A stretch of DNA of 21,741 bases, taken from the NCBI GenBank assembly GCA_009926295.1, contig RFPF01000020.1, positions 1 to 21,741 of the forward strand, read 5' to 3'. Below are positions 1 to 10,739 of this stretch, piece after piece; the first letter of the stretch is position 1; each line of letters begins with the position of its first letter. Below the pieces are notes generated by a model. It made no database searches. It had not been told where the DNA came from and was given only the letters and a program-made list of their open reading frames with translations. Position numbers and translations under genes: made by a program. This stretch comes from Planctomycetia bacterium. Lineage in GTDB: Bacteria; Planctomycetota; Planctomycetia; Pirellulales; UBA1268.

Positions 1-2006
1 ACGATCTCGCCGAAGCCCATCGAGTAGGTCGCGAGGCGACCGGCGAACGCGCCGCGCAGCGTCTCCTCCACCCGCTCCTCGTCCTTGAGCGACGTGTCGA
101 TCTTGTACCGCGTGCCCGCGGGTGCGTCGCCCGCCGTCACGGCGCTGACCGCGACGTCCGGCAGTTCCGCGACAGACCGCCGCACGTCCGCGATGTCGAG
201 CGGCTGATCGGCCTTGAAGGCCACCTGCACGCTCGTGCCTCCGGTGAAGTCGATGTCGAACAGGCCCTGCCCGCGGCTCCACGCCGCCGCGAGTCCGAGG
301 AGGATGAACGCGATCGATGCGATGATCGCGGGCCGCATGTAGGCAACGAAGGGGAAGTTCGTGCGCCCGAACAGCTTCGCCATCGACAGCCGCGTGATCC
401 AGCGATTCCGCTCGGCGAGGTCGAACACGACTCGCGAGCAGAACACGGCCGTGAACAGGTTCAGCGCCAAACCGAGGATCAGCGTCACGGCGAAGCCCTT
501 GAGCTGGTCGGTGCCGATCGCGAACAGCACCACGCCGGTGATCACCGTGGTGAGGTTGGAGTCGAGAATGGTCGTGAAGGCCCGCTGGAAGCCGTTGCGG
601 ATGGCCGTTCGCACGCCCGCACCGCGGTCCATCTCCTCGCGCATGCGCTCGTAGATGAGCACGTTTGCGTCGACCGCCATGCCCACGGAGAGCACGAGTC
701 CCGCAAGGCCGGCGAGCGTGAAGGCCGCCTTGATCGAGATCATGAGGGCCACAACGAGCACGATGTTGAGCAGCACCGCGAGGTCGGCGACGAGGCCGGA
801 GAAGCGGTAGTAGGCGAGCATGAAGGCGAGCACCACGATCGTCGCCAGGAGCATCGCGCGGGCGCCGGAGCGGATCGTGTCGGCGCCGAGCTGCGGGCTG
901 ATCTTCTGTTCGCTGATCGGCTCGCTCTGGAGGGCCGCCGGCAGGCTGCCCGCGTTGAGCACGCCCACGAGGAAGTCGACGTCGGCCTGCTTGAAGCTCC
1001 CGGTGATCTGCCCGTCGCCCGAGATCGCGCTGCGGATCGTCGGGGCCGAGAGGAGCGTGTCGTCGAGCACGATGCCGAGGCGGCTGGTGAGACGGTTGGC
1101 CGGGTCGGGGAGGTTCTGGCCCGTGAGCGTGCCGAACAGGGCGGCCCCGGCCGAGTTGAAGGAGAAGTTCACGCAGGGCTGGAGGTTGTTGTCGTAGCTG
1201 GCCGCCGCACGCGAGAGGAAGCCGCCGGTGACGTTGAACCGGTCGAGCACGACGAGCACCTCCACCCGCCCGTCCGGCATGGTGCGGGTGACGAGGCCGC
1301 GATCCTCCGCCGGGTTCATCTTCGCGGTGTCGAGCTGCACCCAGCGCCCGATCGCCGTTCCTCCGTCCATCACGGTGGTGCCCGTCGCGCCGCTGCCGAG
1401 TTCGATCACGCGCTTGTGTCGCGGATCCTCGTTGTTGGCCGTGATCCGGAACTCCAGCACGCCCGCGCTCGACACGATCCGCTTGATGAGATCCACCTCC
1501 GCCTGGCCGACGTCGGGAACGATCACCTCGAGCTGGTCGAGCCCGTAGCGCCGCACCGTCACTTCCTTCTGTCCGCCCGGGTTCACGCGCCGGCTGACGG
1601 CGGCCACGAGCTTGTCCATGTCGAGCCGGGCCGCATTGCCGTCCACCTCGCCCTCCGCCGACTTTTGAGCCTGCTTGGAAGCGTCGACTTCGTAGACGAG
1701 GATCACGCCTCCCTTGAGGTCGATGCCCAGCCGCGGAGGCCAGCCCATCGCGGTGACGGCGCAGCCGGCGGCGAGCGAAACCAGCACGGCCGCGATCCGG
1801 GCCCACATGTCGCTCGCCCGCAGCCGCTTGGCGAGGAGCCAGGCCACGAAGGTCGGCACCGCGATCACCGCGAGCGTCAGCAGCCAGAGGAACCAGCCCT
1901 CGCGCCACCACGCGGGCGACGCGGCGTTGGGTGCCGCGGCGCCCGCCGCGACGGCGACGGAGTCGGCCTGGGCGAGGAGGAGACTGGCGACCGGGAAACG
2001 TTCCAT
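1..2006 (-). CDS. secDF: SecDF fusion protein translocase subunit (3' end cut by window)
   Basis: SecD and SecF are accessory membrane subunits of the Sec translocon that pull secreted proteins out of SecYEG using the ion-motive force. Here they are one polypeptide; 668 codons are present and the C-terminal SecF part runs off the window. Residues 1-30 are Ala-rich, followed by membrane segments near 38-60 and 70-88, then the SecD motif GIDLKGG at 94-100, a large periplasmic P1 region, and a cluster of membrane helices near 355-520. The SecF half begins around residue 560 with the signature DIDFTGG at 584-590. I chose the ATG at 2006; an in-frame ATG at 2018 would add four residues (MDIA) but has AGG directly abutting it. 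It follows yajC by about 50 bases, the usual yajC-secD-secF order. Fusion of SecD and SecF is known in several phyla. Very sure of identity, less of the exact start. Confidence 0.95.
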   Translation of the reverse strand, partial: MERFPVASLLLAQADSVAVAAGAAAPNAASPAWWREGWFLWLLTLAVIAVPTFVAWLLAKRLRASDMWARIAAVLVSLAAGCAVTAMGWPPRLGIDLKGGVILVYEVDASKQAQKSAEGEVDGNAARLDMDKLVAAVSRRVNPGGQKEVTVRRYGLDQLEVIVPDVGQAEVDLIKRIVSSAGVLEFRITANNEDPRHKRVIELGSGATGTTVMDGGTAIGRWVQLDTAKMNPAEDRGLVTRTMPDGRVEVLVVLDRFNVTGGFLSRAAASYDNNLQPCVNFSFNSAGAALFGTLTGQNLPDPANRLTSRLGIVLDDTLLSAPTIRSAISGDGQITGSFKQADVDFLVGVLNAGSLPAALQSEPISEQKISPQLGADTIRSGARAMLLATIVVLAFMLAYYRFSGLVADLAVLLNIVLVVALMISIKAAFTLAGLAGLVLSVGMAVDANVLIYERMREEMDRGAGVRTAIRNGFQRAFTTILDSNLTTVITGVVLFAIGTDQLKGFAVTLILGLALNLFTAVFCSRVVFDLAERNRWITRLSMAKLFGRTNFPFVAYMRPAIIASIAFILLGLAAAWSRGQGLFDIDFTGGTSVQVAFKADQPLDIADVRRSVAELPDVAVSAVTAGDAPAGTRYKIDTSLKDEERVEETLRGAFAGRLATYSMGFGEI

Positions 2007-2055
2007 TGCGATGTCCATCCTGTTCGAGATCGAGAGGTCGGGCCCCGGCGTGCGG

Positions 2056-2376
2056 TCAGCCCCCGGGAGCGGAGGCGTCCTCCGTGTCGGAGAGCACCTT
2101 CGCGATGCTCGCCAGCGTCACGGTGAGCCGGACGTTCTCCGATTCGTCCACCTTGAGCGACACCTTTTCGGCCGCCCGGTCGACGTTCGCCACGGTGCCA
2201 TAGATGCCGCCCGTCGTGAGCACGCGATCGTTCTTCTTGAGGCCCGAGAGCAGCTCCTGCTGCTTCTTCATCCGTTCCCGCTCCGGCTTGTAGAGCAGGA
2301 ACCAGGCCGCCGCCATCACCAGCACGAACGGCAGGTAGGAGACGACGAGTTCGGGTAGATTCGGCTGCTGCTGCAT
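2056..2376 (-). CDS. yajC: Sec translocon accessory protein YajC
   Basis: This 106-residue protein is YajC, the small single-helix partner of SecDF in the inner membrane. A short N-terminus (MQQQPNLPEL) leads into one hydrophobic segment at about residues 12-29, then a basic stretch (YKPERERMKKQQELLSGLKK) and the family core NDRVLTTGGIYGTV, which forms the cytoplasmic beta-rich domain. The tail is acidic. The frame stays open to an ATG at 2427, which would add 17 residues, but those carry nothing conserved and that codon lies upstream of the predicted transcription start (promoter at 2414-2443), so I prefer 2376. The gene sits between tgt and secDF, the conserved order in many bacteria. Confidence 0.93.
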   Translation of the reverse strand: MQQQPNLPELVVSYLPFVLVMAAAWFLLYKPERERMKKQQELLSGLKKNDRVLTTGGIYGTVANVDRAAEKVSLKVDESENVRLTVTLASIAKVLSDTEDASAPGG

Positions 2377-2413
2377 GTGCGGTCCGCGGAATCCACGGGG
2401 GATCGGAGCCGAA

Positions 2414-2443
2414 AATGTATCGGCCACCGCGCGGCATGGACAA
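2414..2443 (-). promoter_or_regulatory. Candidate sigma70-type promoter for yajC-secDF
   Basis: On the minus strand TTGTCC (2438-2443) and TACATT (2414-2419) are separated by 18 bases. Each matches the consensus hexamer at four of six positions. Transcription would start near 2407, leaving a leader of about 30 bases before the yajC ATG at 2376. It lies in the 123-base gap after tgt, so yajC-secDF could be transcribed apart from tgt. Read by eye only. Confidence 0.4.
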
Positions 2444-2483
2444 GGGCAGACCGGCCCGCGGCCTCGGAACGACCTCCCGCGCG

Positions 2484-2499
2484 GCGGCCGTGCGGCCGC
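2484..2499 (-). terminator. GC hairpin directly after tgt stop
   Basis: A perfect 6-bp stem (GCGGCC/GGCCGC) with a 4-base loop abuts the tgt stop codon at 2500. There is no U-tract, so it is a weak terminator candidate, or an RNA 3'-end or processing structure. In DNA this GC-rich such short stems arise easily by chance. Confidence 0.25.
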
Positions 2500-3615
2500 T
2501 CACTCGATCGCGGCCGTGAACCGCGGGAGCAACTCGGCGGCCACCCGTGCGAACGATCCCGCCACGACGGCCTCCCGCAGACGCGCGACGAGCCGCTGGT
2601 AGAAGGTCAGGTTGTGGATCGATGCCAGGACCGGCCCGAGCATCTCGCCCGCCAGGAACAGGTGACGGATGTAGCTGCGGCTGTGGCGGCAGGCGAGGCA
2701 CGGGCAGCCCTCCTCCAGCGGCCGCTGGTCGGCGGCATGGCAGGCGTTCCGCAGCCGCACCTGGCCGGCGAACGTGTAGACGAGCGAGTTGCGGCCGCAG
2801 CGAGTGGGGAGCACACAGTCGAACATGTCGATCCCCGCGGCCACGGCGTTGACGATGTCCTGCGGCTGGCCGACGCCCATGAGGTAGCGGGGCTTGTCCA
2901 CCGGGAGGTGAGGCGTGGTCGCCCGGAGTGCCATGCCCATCGCCTCCGGCCCCTCGCCGACCGACAGCCCGCCGACCGCGAAGCCCTCGAAGGGAAGCCG
3001 CCGCAGCGCCTCGGCGCTCTCCTGCCGGAGGTCGCCCTCGAGCCCCCCCTGCACGATCCCGAAGACCGCCTGGTCGGGCCGCGTGCGGGCCGCGAGGCAG
3101 CGTTCGGCCCAGCGGAGCGACCGCCGCATCGCGGCGTCCACCCGGCCCCGGTCGGCGGGCAGCGCCACGACCTCGTCGAGCTGCATCGCGACGTCGGCCC
3201 CGAGCCGCTCCTGGATGTGGATCGCGCGTTCCGGCGTGAGATCGATGGCCGAGCCGTCGAGATGCGAGCGGAAGAAGGCCCCCTCTTCCGTCACCTTCAC
3301 CTGCTTCGCGAGGCTGAACACCTGGAACCCGCCGGAGTCGGTGAGCGTGGGCCCGCTCCAGCCCATGAAGCGTGCGAGCCCGCCCACCTGCTCCACGATC
3401 GCCTCGCCGGGCCGCAGGTGGAGGTGGTAGGTGTTGGCGAGGATCATCCCCGCGCCGGTCTCGGCGACGCGGCCCACATCGACCCCCTTCACGCTCGCGA
3501 GCGTGGCCACCGGCATGAAGAGCGGCGTCGGCACGCTGCCGTGCCACGTCGTGAGCGTGCCCGCCCGCGCCGCGCCGTCCGTCGCCTCGATCGTGATGCC
3601 AAAGCCAGGCCGCAT
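2500..3615 (-). CDS. tgt: Queuine/preQ1 tRNA-ribosyltransferase
   Basis: Tgt swaps guanine-34 in the wobble position of Asp, Asn, His and Tyr tRNAs for the queuosine precursor preQ1. The 371-residue length is normal for the bacterial enzyme. Visible family marks are ANTYHLHLRPG at 60-70, DSGGFQ at 93-98 with the active-site Asp-93, GIVQGG at 186-191, and FDCVLPTR at 265-272 with Asp-266 in the nucleophile position. The zinc site is Cys-304, Cys-306, Cys-309 and His-334 (CPCLAC followed by ASIHNL). The ATG at 3615 gives the standard start just before GITIEAT-type sequence. It precedes yajC-secDF, the arrangement long known from E. coli. HppA ends 46 bases upstream on the same strand, so partial co-transcription is possible. 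No queuosine biosynthesis gene lies in the window. Confidence 0.97.
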   Translation of the reverse strand: MRPGFGITIEATDGAARAGTLTTWHGSVPTPLFMPVATLASVKGVDVGRVAETGAGMILANTYHLHLRPGEAIVEQVGGLARFMGWSGPTLTDSGGFQVFSLAKQVKVTEEGAFFRSHLDGSAIDLTPERAIHIQERLGADVAMQLDEVVALPADRGRVDAAMRRSLRWAERCLAARTRPDQAVFGIVQGGLEGDLRQESAEALRRLPFEGFAVGGLSVGEGPEAMGMALRATTPHLPVDKPRYLMGVGQPQDIVNAVAAGIDMFDCVLPTRCGRNSLVYTFAGQVRLRNACHAADQRPLEEGCPCLACRHSRSYIRHLFLAGEMLGPVLASIHNLTFYQRLVARLREAVVAGSFARVAAELLPRFTAAIE

Positions 3616-3661
3616 CCGTCCAGCCTACCGCGTGCGGGCCAGGGTCGGAATCTCGAGGAAA

Positions 3662-6232
<2,571 letters not shown>

Positions 6233-6302
6233 GGTGGAATGGACTCCGGGATTGAAGGGCGGGGCCGAGCCGGCCGATTCGACGGCGGCGATCGAGGACG
6301 GA

Positions 6303-6332
6303 AATCTACTGCCGTGAAAAAACGGGTGTCAA
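6303..6332 (-). promoter_or_regulatory. Candidate hppA promoter with perfect -35 box
   Basis: On the minus strand a consensus TTGACA (6327-6332) is followed 18 bases later by TAGATT (6303-6308, four of six matches). Transcription would begin near 6296 and give hppA a leader of about 64 bases. The -35 box overlaps the 3' arm of the ugd terminator stem (6323-6330), so the end of one unit and the start of the next share bases. Confidence 0.5.
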
Positions 6333-6368
6333 ACGCCGGCTGCGGCGTCCGACGGCATCGACACCCGT
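6317..6368 (-). terminator. Rho-independent terminator after ugd
   Basis: Read on the minus strand, ACGGGTGTC (6360-6368) and GACACCCGT (6322-6330) form a perfect 9-bp stem, immediately followed by a run of six T (6317-6322). The 29-base loop contains a second 5-bp stem (ACGCC/GGCGT, 6333-6337 and 6344-6348). It lies about 80 bases past the ugd stop and is the only hairpin in the window with a proper U-tract after a gene end. It probably ends the gyrA-ugd transcript. Confidence 0.7.
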
Positions 6369-6399
6369 CAGCCCACTGAGGGAAACCGCGCAGGGCCGA

Positions 6400-6416
6400 C
6401 CCGGCCATCGGCCGGG
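6400..6416 (-). other. Perfect 7-bp stem with triloop downstream of ugd
   Basis: CCCGGCC and GGCCGGG pair perfectly around a 3-base loop, 34 bases after the ugd stop and 32 bases ahead of the U-tract terminator. There is no T-run. It may stabilise the mRNA 3' end or act as a pause site; function is inferred only. Confidence 0.35.
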
Positions 6417-6450
6417 CTGCTCCCACCCGGGAGACTCGAACCGAGACCGG

Positions 6451-7767
6451 CTAGGCCGGCTCGACGGGCACCTTTCCGATGCCGTGATACACGAACCCCC
6501 GGGCCCGCATCTCGGCCGGCGGGTAGAGGTTGCGGCCGTCGAAAATGACCTTCGCATTCATCCGCCGCGCCATCTCGTCGAAATCGGGCCTCCTGAAATC
6601 GCCCCACTCCGTGACGATCGCCAGGCAGTCGGCCCCGTCGAGCGCATTCATCACGTTGGACGCGTAGTCGAGCCGATCGCCGTAGATGGCCTTCACATTC
6701 GCCATCGCCTCCGGGTCGAACACCCGCACGACGGCCCCGCCCTCGAGAAGCCGGTCGATCAGGTCGATCGCGGGAGCGTCGCGGATGTCGTCGGTGCGAG
6801 GCTTGAACGCGAGCCCCCACACGGCGACCTTCCGTCCTTTCATGGTGCCGCCGAAGTGCGCCGCGATCTTCTCGCCGAGCACCTTCTTCTGGGCGAGATT
6901 GGTGTCGTGCACGGCCGTGAGGATTCGCGGCTCGACGCCCTTGCCGCGGGCCATGGCCGCGAGCGCCTGCACGTCCTTGGGAAAGCAACTGCCGCCATAC
7001 CCGACGCCGGGGAAGAGGAATGCGAAGCCGATCCGGCTGTCGTGGCCGATGCCCCGGCGGACGTCGTCGATGTCGGCGTCCATTCGCTCGCAGAGGTTCG
7101 CCACCTCGTTGATGAACGAGATCTTCGTGGCGAGGAGGGAGTTGGCCACGTACTTCGTCATCTCGGAACTCTCGGGCGACATCACGAGGAACGGATTCTC
7201 CGTGCGCAGAAACGGCAGATAGAGGCTGCGCAGCGTCTGGCCGACCTCGTCCGACCGTACGCCCACGACCACGCGATCGGGCTTCTGGAAGTCCTCGATC
7301 GCCGCGCCCTCCTTGAGGAACTCGGGGTTGCTCGCGACGCGGCAGTCGCGGCCCGTGCGCTCCTTGAGCCGTTTCTCGATCCCCGCGCAGGTACCCACGG
7401 GAACCGTGCTCTTGGTGACCACGATCGCGGTGGGCTGGAGGTGGGCGGCGATCGTGTCCACCACCTTCCAGAGGGCGGAGAGATCCGCCGATCCGTCCGC
7501 CGCCGGCGGCGTGCCCACTGCGAGGAACACCACCTCGGCATCCCGGATCGCCGCCGAGGTGTCGATCGTGAACTTCAGCCGTCCCGCCGCCATGGTGCGC
7601 TCGACCAACTCCTCGAGCCCGGGCTCGTAGATCGGGATCTCGCCCCGGTTGAGCCGCGCGATCTTCTCCGCGTTGATGTCGAGGCAGGTGACCGTATTGC
7701 CGCTGTCGGCGAAGCACGTCCCCGTGACGAGCCCGACGTATCCGGTTCCGACGACGCCGATCCTCAT
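6451..7767 (-). CDS. ugd: UDP-glucose 6-dehydrogenase
   Basis: This cytoplasmic enzyme oxidises UDP-glucose to UDP-glucuronate with two NAD+, supplying uronic acids for exopolysaccharide or lipid-linked sugars. The 438 residues cover the full family length. The N-terminal Rossmann motif GTGYVG is at 7-12, with the acidic NAD-binding residue Asp-30 in CLDIN. VGTPP is at 84-88, STVPVGT at 120-126, and SNPEFLKEG at 146-154. The catalytic cysteine is Cys-261 in GGSCFPKD, and the C-terminal UDP-binding domain includes GLAFKPRTDDIRDAP at 318-332. Its ATG is preceded by AAGGAG with a 5-base spacer. GyrA ends 42 bases upstream on the same strand, so ugd may ride on the gyrA transcript; a U-tract terminator follows it. 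GDP-mannose dehydrogenase is a related family, but YEPGL and the overall pattern favour Ugd. Confidence 0.96.
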   Translation of the reverse strand: MRIGVVGTGYVGLVTGTCFADSGNTVTCLDINAEKIARLNRGEIPIYEPGLEELVERTMAAGRLKFTIDTSAAIRDAEVVFLAVGTPPAADGSADLSALWKVVDTIAAHLQPTAIVVTKSTVPVGTCAGIEKRLKERTGRDCRVASNPEFLKEGAAIEDFQKPDRVVVGVRSDEVGQTLRSLYLPFLRTENPFLVMSPESSEMTKYVANSLLATKISFINEVANLCERMDADIDDVRRGIGHDSRIGFAFLFPGVGYGGSCFPKDVQALAAMARGKGVEPRILTAVHDTNLAQKKVLGEKIAAHFGGTMKGRKVAVWGLAFKPRTDDIRDAPAIDLIDRLLEGGAVVRVFDPEAMANVKAIYGDRLDYASNVMNALDGADCLAIVTEWGDFRRPDFDEMARRMNAKVIFDGRNLYPPAEMRARGFVYHGIGKVPVEPA

Positions 7768-7809
7768 GCGCTCTCCTTCAGGTGGTTCACCGGCGCAGCC
7801 CGGCCCGCC

Positions 7810-10539
7810 CTACTCCGCCGGCGGAGCGTCCGCCTCTTCCTGCTCGCTCGGCGGCACCGGCACGACCGCGGCGAGGGCGTCGGCGTCGTCGAGACGCATG
7901 ATTCGCACGCCCTGCGTGTTCCGCCCGATCGCGTTGATCTCACGGACGTTCACGCGCTGGATCTTGCCACGGGCCGTCATCATCAACACCTGGTCCTGGT
8001 CCCTGACCGCCACGATCGACACGACCTGGCCGTTTCGGGCGGTGGTCTTGATGTCGCGGATGCCCTTGCCGCCGCGGTGCTGCGTGCGATACCGCATCCC
8101 GCTCGAGCCTTCCCCATCCCCCTCGTCGCCGGCCTCCGTCGGCTCCGGGGAGTCGGCCTCTCCCTCCTCTCCCGGCGCGGGCCCGGTGAGGGGCGTGCCG
8201 GCGCCGAACGGCGTGCGTTTTCCGTAGCCCTGCTCGCACACCGTGAGGAGCGTGGCATCCGGATCGGCGACGACCATTCCCACGAGCCGGTCGCCCGAGG
8301 CGAGCTTGATGCCGCGCACGCCGCTGGTGTCGCGGCCCATGGGCCGCACGTCCGACTCCGGGAAGCGGATCGCCATGCCCTTGGCCGTGGCCAGCACGAG
8401 TTCGTCGCCGGGCTTCGTCACCACGGCGTCGACGAGTTCGTCGCCCTCGCGCAGCTTGACGGCGATCAGGCCCTTCGTCCGTCGCCGCCGGTACTGCTCG
8501 AGGGCCGTCTTCTTCACCACGCCGCCCCGCGTGGCGAGCATGAGGAACTGGTTCGGATCCTCGAAGCCGCCCACGGCCCGGCAGTCGGCCACCTTCTCGC
8601 CGGACTCGAACTCGAGGAGATTGACCAGGGCCCGTCCCTTGGCGTCGCGGGCGAGCTCGGGAAGCTCGAACACCCGCATCGAAAACACCTTGCCGAGCGT
8701 CGTGAACACGAGCAGCCAGTCGTGGGTGCTGGCCACGAACAGGTGCTCGATGGGATCCTCCTCGTCGGTGCTCGCACCCTTGAGCCCCTTGCCGCCCCGC
8801 CGCTGCGCCCGGTAGGTGTCGGCCGGCGTGCGCTTCACGTAGCCGGAGCGGCTGATCGTGACCACCATGGTGGCCTCCGTGATCAGCTCCGCCATGTCGC
8901 GGATGTCGCCCGCCTCGCCGCTGATCTCCGTGCGGCGCTCGTCCGCATGCTTCGCCTCGACCTCCACGAGCTCCTCGCGGATCAGGGCCTTGATGTTGGC
9001 GTCGCTGGAGAGGATCCGGCGGTAGTCGCCGATCTTCGCGAGCAGTTCGCGGTGCTCACCGGTGAGCTTCTCCTGCTCGAGGTTCACGAGCTGGCCGAGC
9101 GTGAGCCGGAGGATGGCGTCGGCCTGCACCGGCGACAGCGCGTATGCCTCCGCCCGCCCCTTCTCCTCGACGAGGATGGCGAAGCCGTCGGCCCCGAGGG
9201 CGCGTTCCAGGAGGGCGGCGGGCGTCTCGAGCTGCACGAGCCGCTCCTTGGCCTCGGCCTGCGACTTCGAGCTGCGGATGATCCGGATCACCTCGTCGAT
9301 GTTCGCCAGCGCGACGAGCAGTCCCTCGAGCGTGTGCTTGCGGCTGCGGGCCTTCTGGAGCAGGTGCTGAGTGCGGCGGCGAATCACCGCCGTCCGGTGC
9401 CGGAGGAACTCCTCCAGCATGTTCTTGAAGGAGAGCACCCGTGGCTTGCCGTCGACGAGCGCGAGGAAGATCAGGGAGAACGACGTCTGCAGCGGTGAGA
9501 ATTGATAGAGCTGGTTCAGGACGACGTCGGGGTCGGCGTCTCGCTTGAGCTCGAGGATCAGCCGCACGGGCTCCTTGAGGTCGCTCTCGTTGCGGATCGC
9601 GGAGATGCCCTTGATGCGGTCCTCGCCGACGAGCTCGGCGATCTTCTCCTCGATCGCGTCGCGGGTCTGCTGGTAGGGAATTTCCGTGACCACGATCCGG
9701 TGGCGGTTCTTGCCGAACTCCTCCACGTGGGCGCGGGCCCGCAACGTGATCGTGCTCCGCCCGGTGAGGTAGCCTCGCACGAGGGCCTCCCGGCCCATCA
9801 CGATCCCGCCCGTGGGGAAGTCGGGGCCGGGCACGATCTCCAGGAGTTCGGCCATCGAGGTGGCCGGGTTGTCGATCAGCCTCACGAGCCCGCGGCAGAC
9901 CTCGCCGAGGTTGTGCGGGGGGATGCTCGTGGCCATGCCGACGGCGATGCCGCCGGCGCCGTTGACGACGAGGTTCGGAAACCGGCTCGGCAGCACCACC
10001 GGCTCCGTGTTCCGCTCGTCGTACGTGGGAACGAAGTCGACCGTGTCGAGTTCGAGGTCGTCGAGCATGAGCGACGCGATCGGGGAGAGGCGGGCCTCCG
10101 TATACCGCATCGCGGCGGCGGGAAGGCCGGCGATCGAGCCGAAGTTTCCCTGCTTGTCCACGAGCACGTGCCGCATGTTCCATTCCTGGGCCATGCGGAC
10201 GAGCGTGGGGTAGATCACGCTCTCGCCGTGCGGATGGTAGTTGCCGCTGGTGTCGCCGGAGATCTTGGCACACTTCACCCTGGCGGCGCCCGGCGAAAGA
10301 TTGAGATCGTTCATCGCGACGAGGATGCGCCGCTGCGACGGTTTCAGACCGTCGCGGACATCGGGAAGGGCGCGGCTGACGATCACGCTCATCGCGTACG
10401 TCAGGTAGCTGTCCTTGAGCTCCTGCTCGATCGGCAGTTCGATGAGCCGCCCGCCGGAAATGTCGCGGAGTTGCCCGTCACCGGCCGCTGCTTCGTCCCC
10501 CGGCTTGCCCTCGTCGCCCAGTTTTTCGTCGTCTGCCAA
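7810..10539 (-). CDS. gyrA: DNA gyrase subunit A
   Basis: GyrA is the DNA-cleaving subunit of gyrase, which introduces negative supercoils with GyrB. The catalytic tyrosine is Tyr-146 in RYTEARLS. The quinolone pocket reads GNYHPHGESVIYPT (99-112): Ser-107 matches E. coli Ser83, but Pro-111 stands where E. coli has Asp87. A GyrA box QRRGGKG at 579-585 marks the DNA-wrapping domain and separates it from ParC. A second box-like motif, HRGGKG, is at 821-826 behind an acidic insert (782-815). The frame is open to an ATG at 10692, but I prefer TTG at 10539. It has GGGAGA seven bases upstream, the added 51 residues look non-coding, and the best promoter (10605-10632) lies downstream of that ATG. 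This gives 909 residues with a charged N-terminal leader of about 30 before the conserved LIELPIEQELKDSYLTYAMS. No gyrB is in the window. Confidence 0.96.
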   Translation of the reverse strand: MADDEKLGDEGKPGDEAAAGDGQLRDISGGRLIELPIEQELKDSYLTYAMSVIVSRALPDVRDGLKPSQRRILVAMNDLNLSPGAARVKCAKISGDTSGNYHPHGESVIYPTLVRMAQEWNMRHVLVDKQGNFGSIAGLPAAAMRYTEARLSPIASLMLDDLELDTVDFVPTYDERNTEPVVLPSRFPNLVVNGAGGIAVGMATSIPPHNLGEVCRGLVRLIDNPATSMAELLEIVPGPDFPTGGIVMGREALVRGYLTGRSTITLRARAHVEEFGKNRHRIVVTEIPYQQTRDAIEEKIAELVGEDRIKGISAIRNESDLKEPVRLILELKRDADPDVVLNQLYQFSPLQTSFSLIFLALVDGKPRVLSFKNMLEEFLRHRTAVIRRRTQHLLQKARSRKHTLEGLLVALANIDEVIRIIRSSKSQAEAKERLVQLETPAALLERALGADGFAILVEEKGRAEAYALSPVQADAILRLTLGQLVNLEQEKLTGEHRELLAKIGDYRRILSSDANIKALIREELVEVEAKHADERRTEISGEAGDIRDMAELITEATMVVTISRSGYVKRTPADTYRAQRRGGKGLKGASTDEEDPIEHLFVASTHDWLLVFTTLGKVFSMRVFELPELARDAKGRALVNLLEFESGEKVADCRAVGGFEDPNQFLMLATRGGVVKKTALEQYRRRRTKGLIAVKLREGDELVDAVVTKPGDELVLATAKGMAIRFPESDVRPMGRDTSGVRGIKLASGDRLVGMVVADPDATLLTVCEQGYGKRTPFGAGTPLTGPAPGEEGEADSPEPTEAGDEGDGEGSSGMRYRTQHRGGKGIRDIKTTARNGQVVSIVAVRDQDQVLMMTARGKIQRVNVREINAIGRNTQGVRIMRLDDADALAAVVPVPPSEQEEADAPPAE

Positions 10540-10604
10540 GGGCCAATCTCCCGGTCGTTCCCTGAGTCGATCCGTCCCTGAATTCGGACCACGGGGACCG
10601 CCTG

Positions 10605-10632
10605 AACATACCCGGCCTCGGCGACCGGTCAA
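10605..10632 (-). promoter_or_regulatory. Candidate gyrA promoter
   Basis: On the minus strand TTGACC (10627-10632) and TATGTT (10605-10610) are 16 bases apart. Transcription would start near 10598, about 60 bases before the TTG start of gyrA and well after the upstream ATG at 10692. This supports the shorter GyrA. Confidence 0.5.
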
Positions 10633-10681
10633 CCGGCCTGAACCCCGTGAAAAACAAAGACTTCCGACCGACCGGCATGCC

Positions 10682-10710
10682 TTGACCGCCACGGGCGCGG
10701 CCCCTAGTCT
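10682..10710 (+). promoter_or_regulatory. Candidate promoter of the glycosyltransferase operon
   Basis: On the plus strand TTGACC (10682-10687) and TAGTCT (10705-10710) are spaced by 17 bases. The -10 keeps the three strongest positions (TA...T). A strong Shine-Dalgarno GGAGG (10726-10730) follows, nine bases before the TTG at 10740. The leader would be only about 23 bases. It lies back to back with the gyrA promoter, 49 bases apart at the -35 boxes. Confidence 0.45.
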
Positions 10711-10739
10711 CCCGCCCCGTTTCCCGGAGGTTCCCGCGC

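Noticed and set aside
6418..6447. Possible tRNA 3' end (GGTTCGAGTC on the minus strand after ugd)
   Set aside because: The TTCGA loop is present, but the flanking bases do not pair into a 5-bp T stem, no anticodon or D arm precedes it (that DNA is ugd coding sequence), and there is no acceptor partner.
6484..9498. Plus-strand open frame of 1004 codons opposite ugd and gyrA
   Set aside because: It is the mirror of two clear conserved genes; its product is His/Arg/Glu/Leu-rich as expected for antisense of GC-rich codons, with no recognisable domain or start context.
10540..10692. Longer GyrA starting at the ATG at 10692
   Set aside because: The extra 51 residues resemble no GyrA N-terminus, overlap both promoters, and the best gyrA promoter lies inside the stretch.
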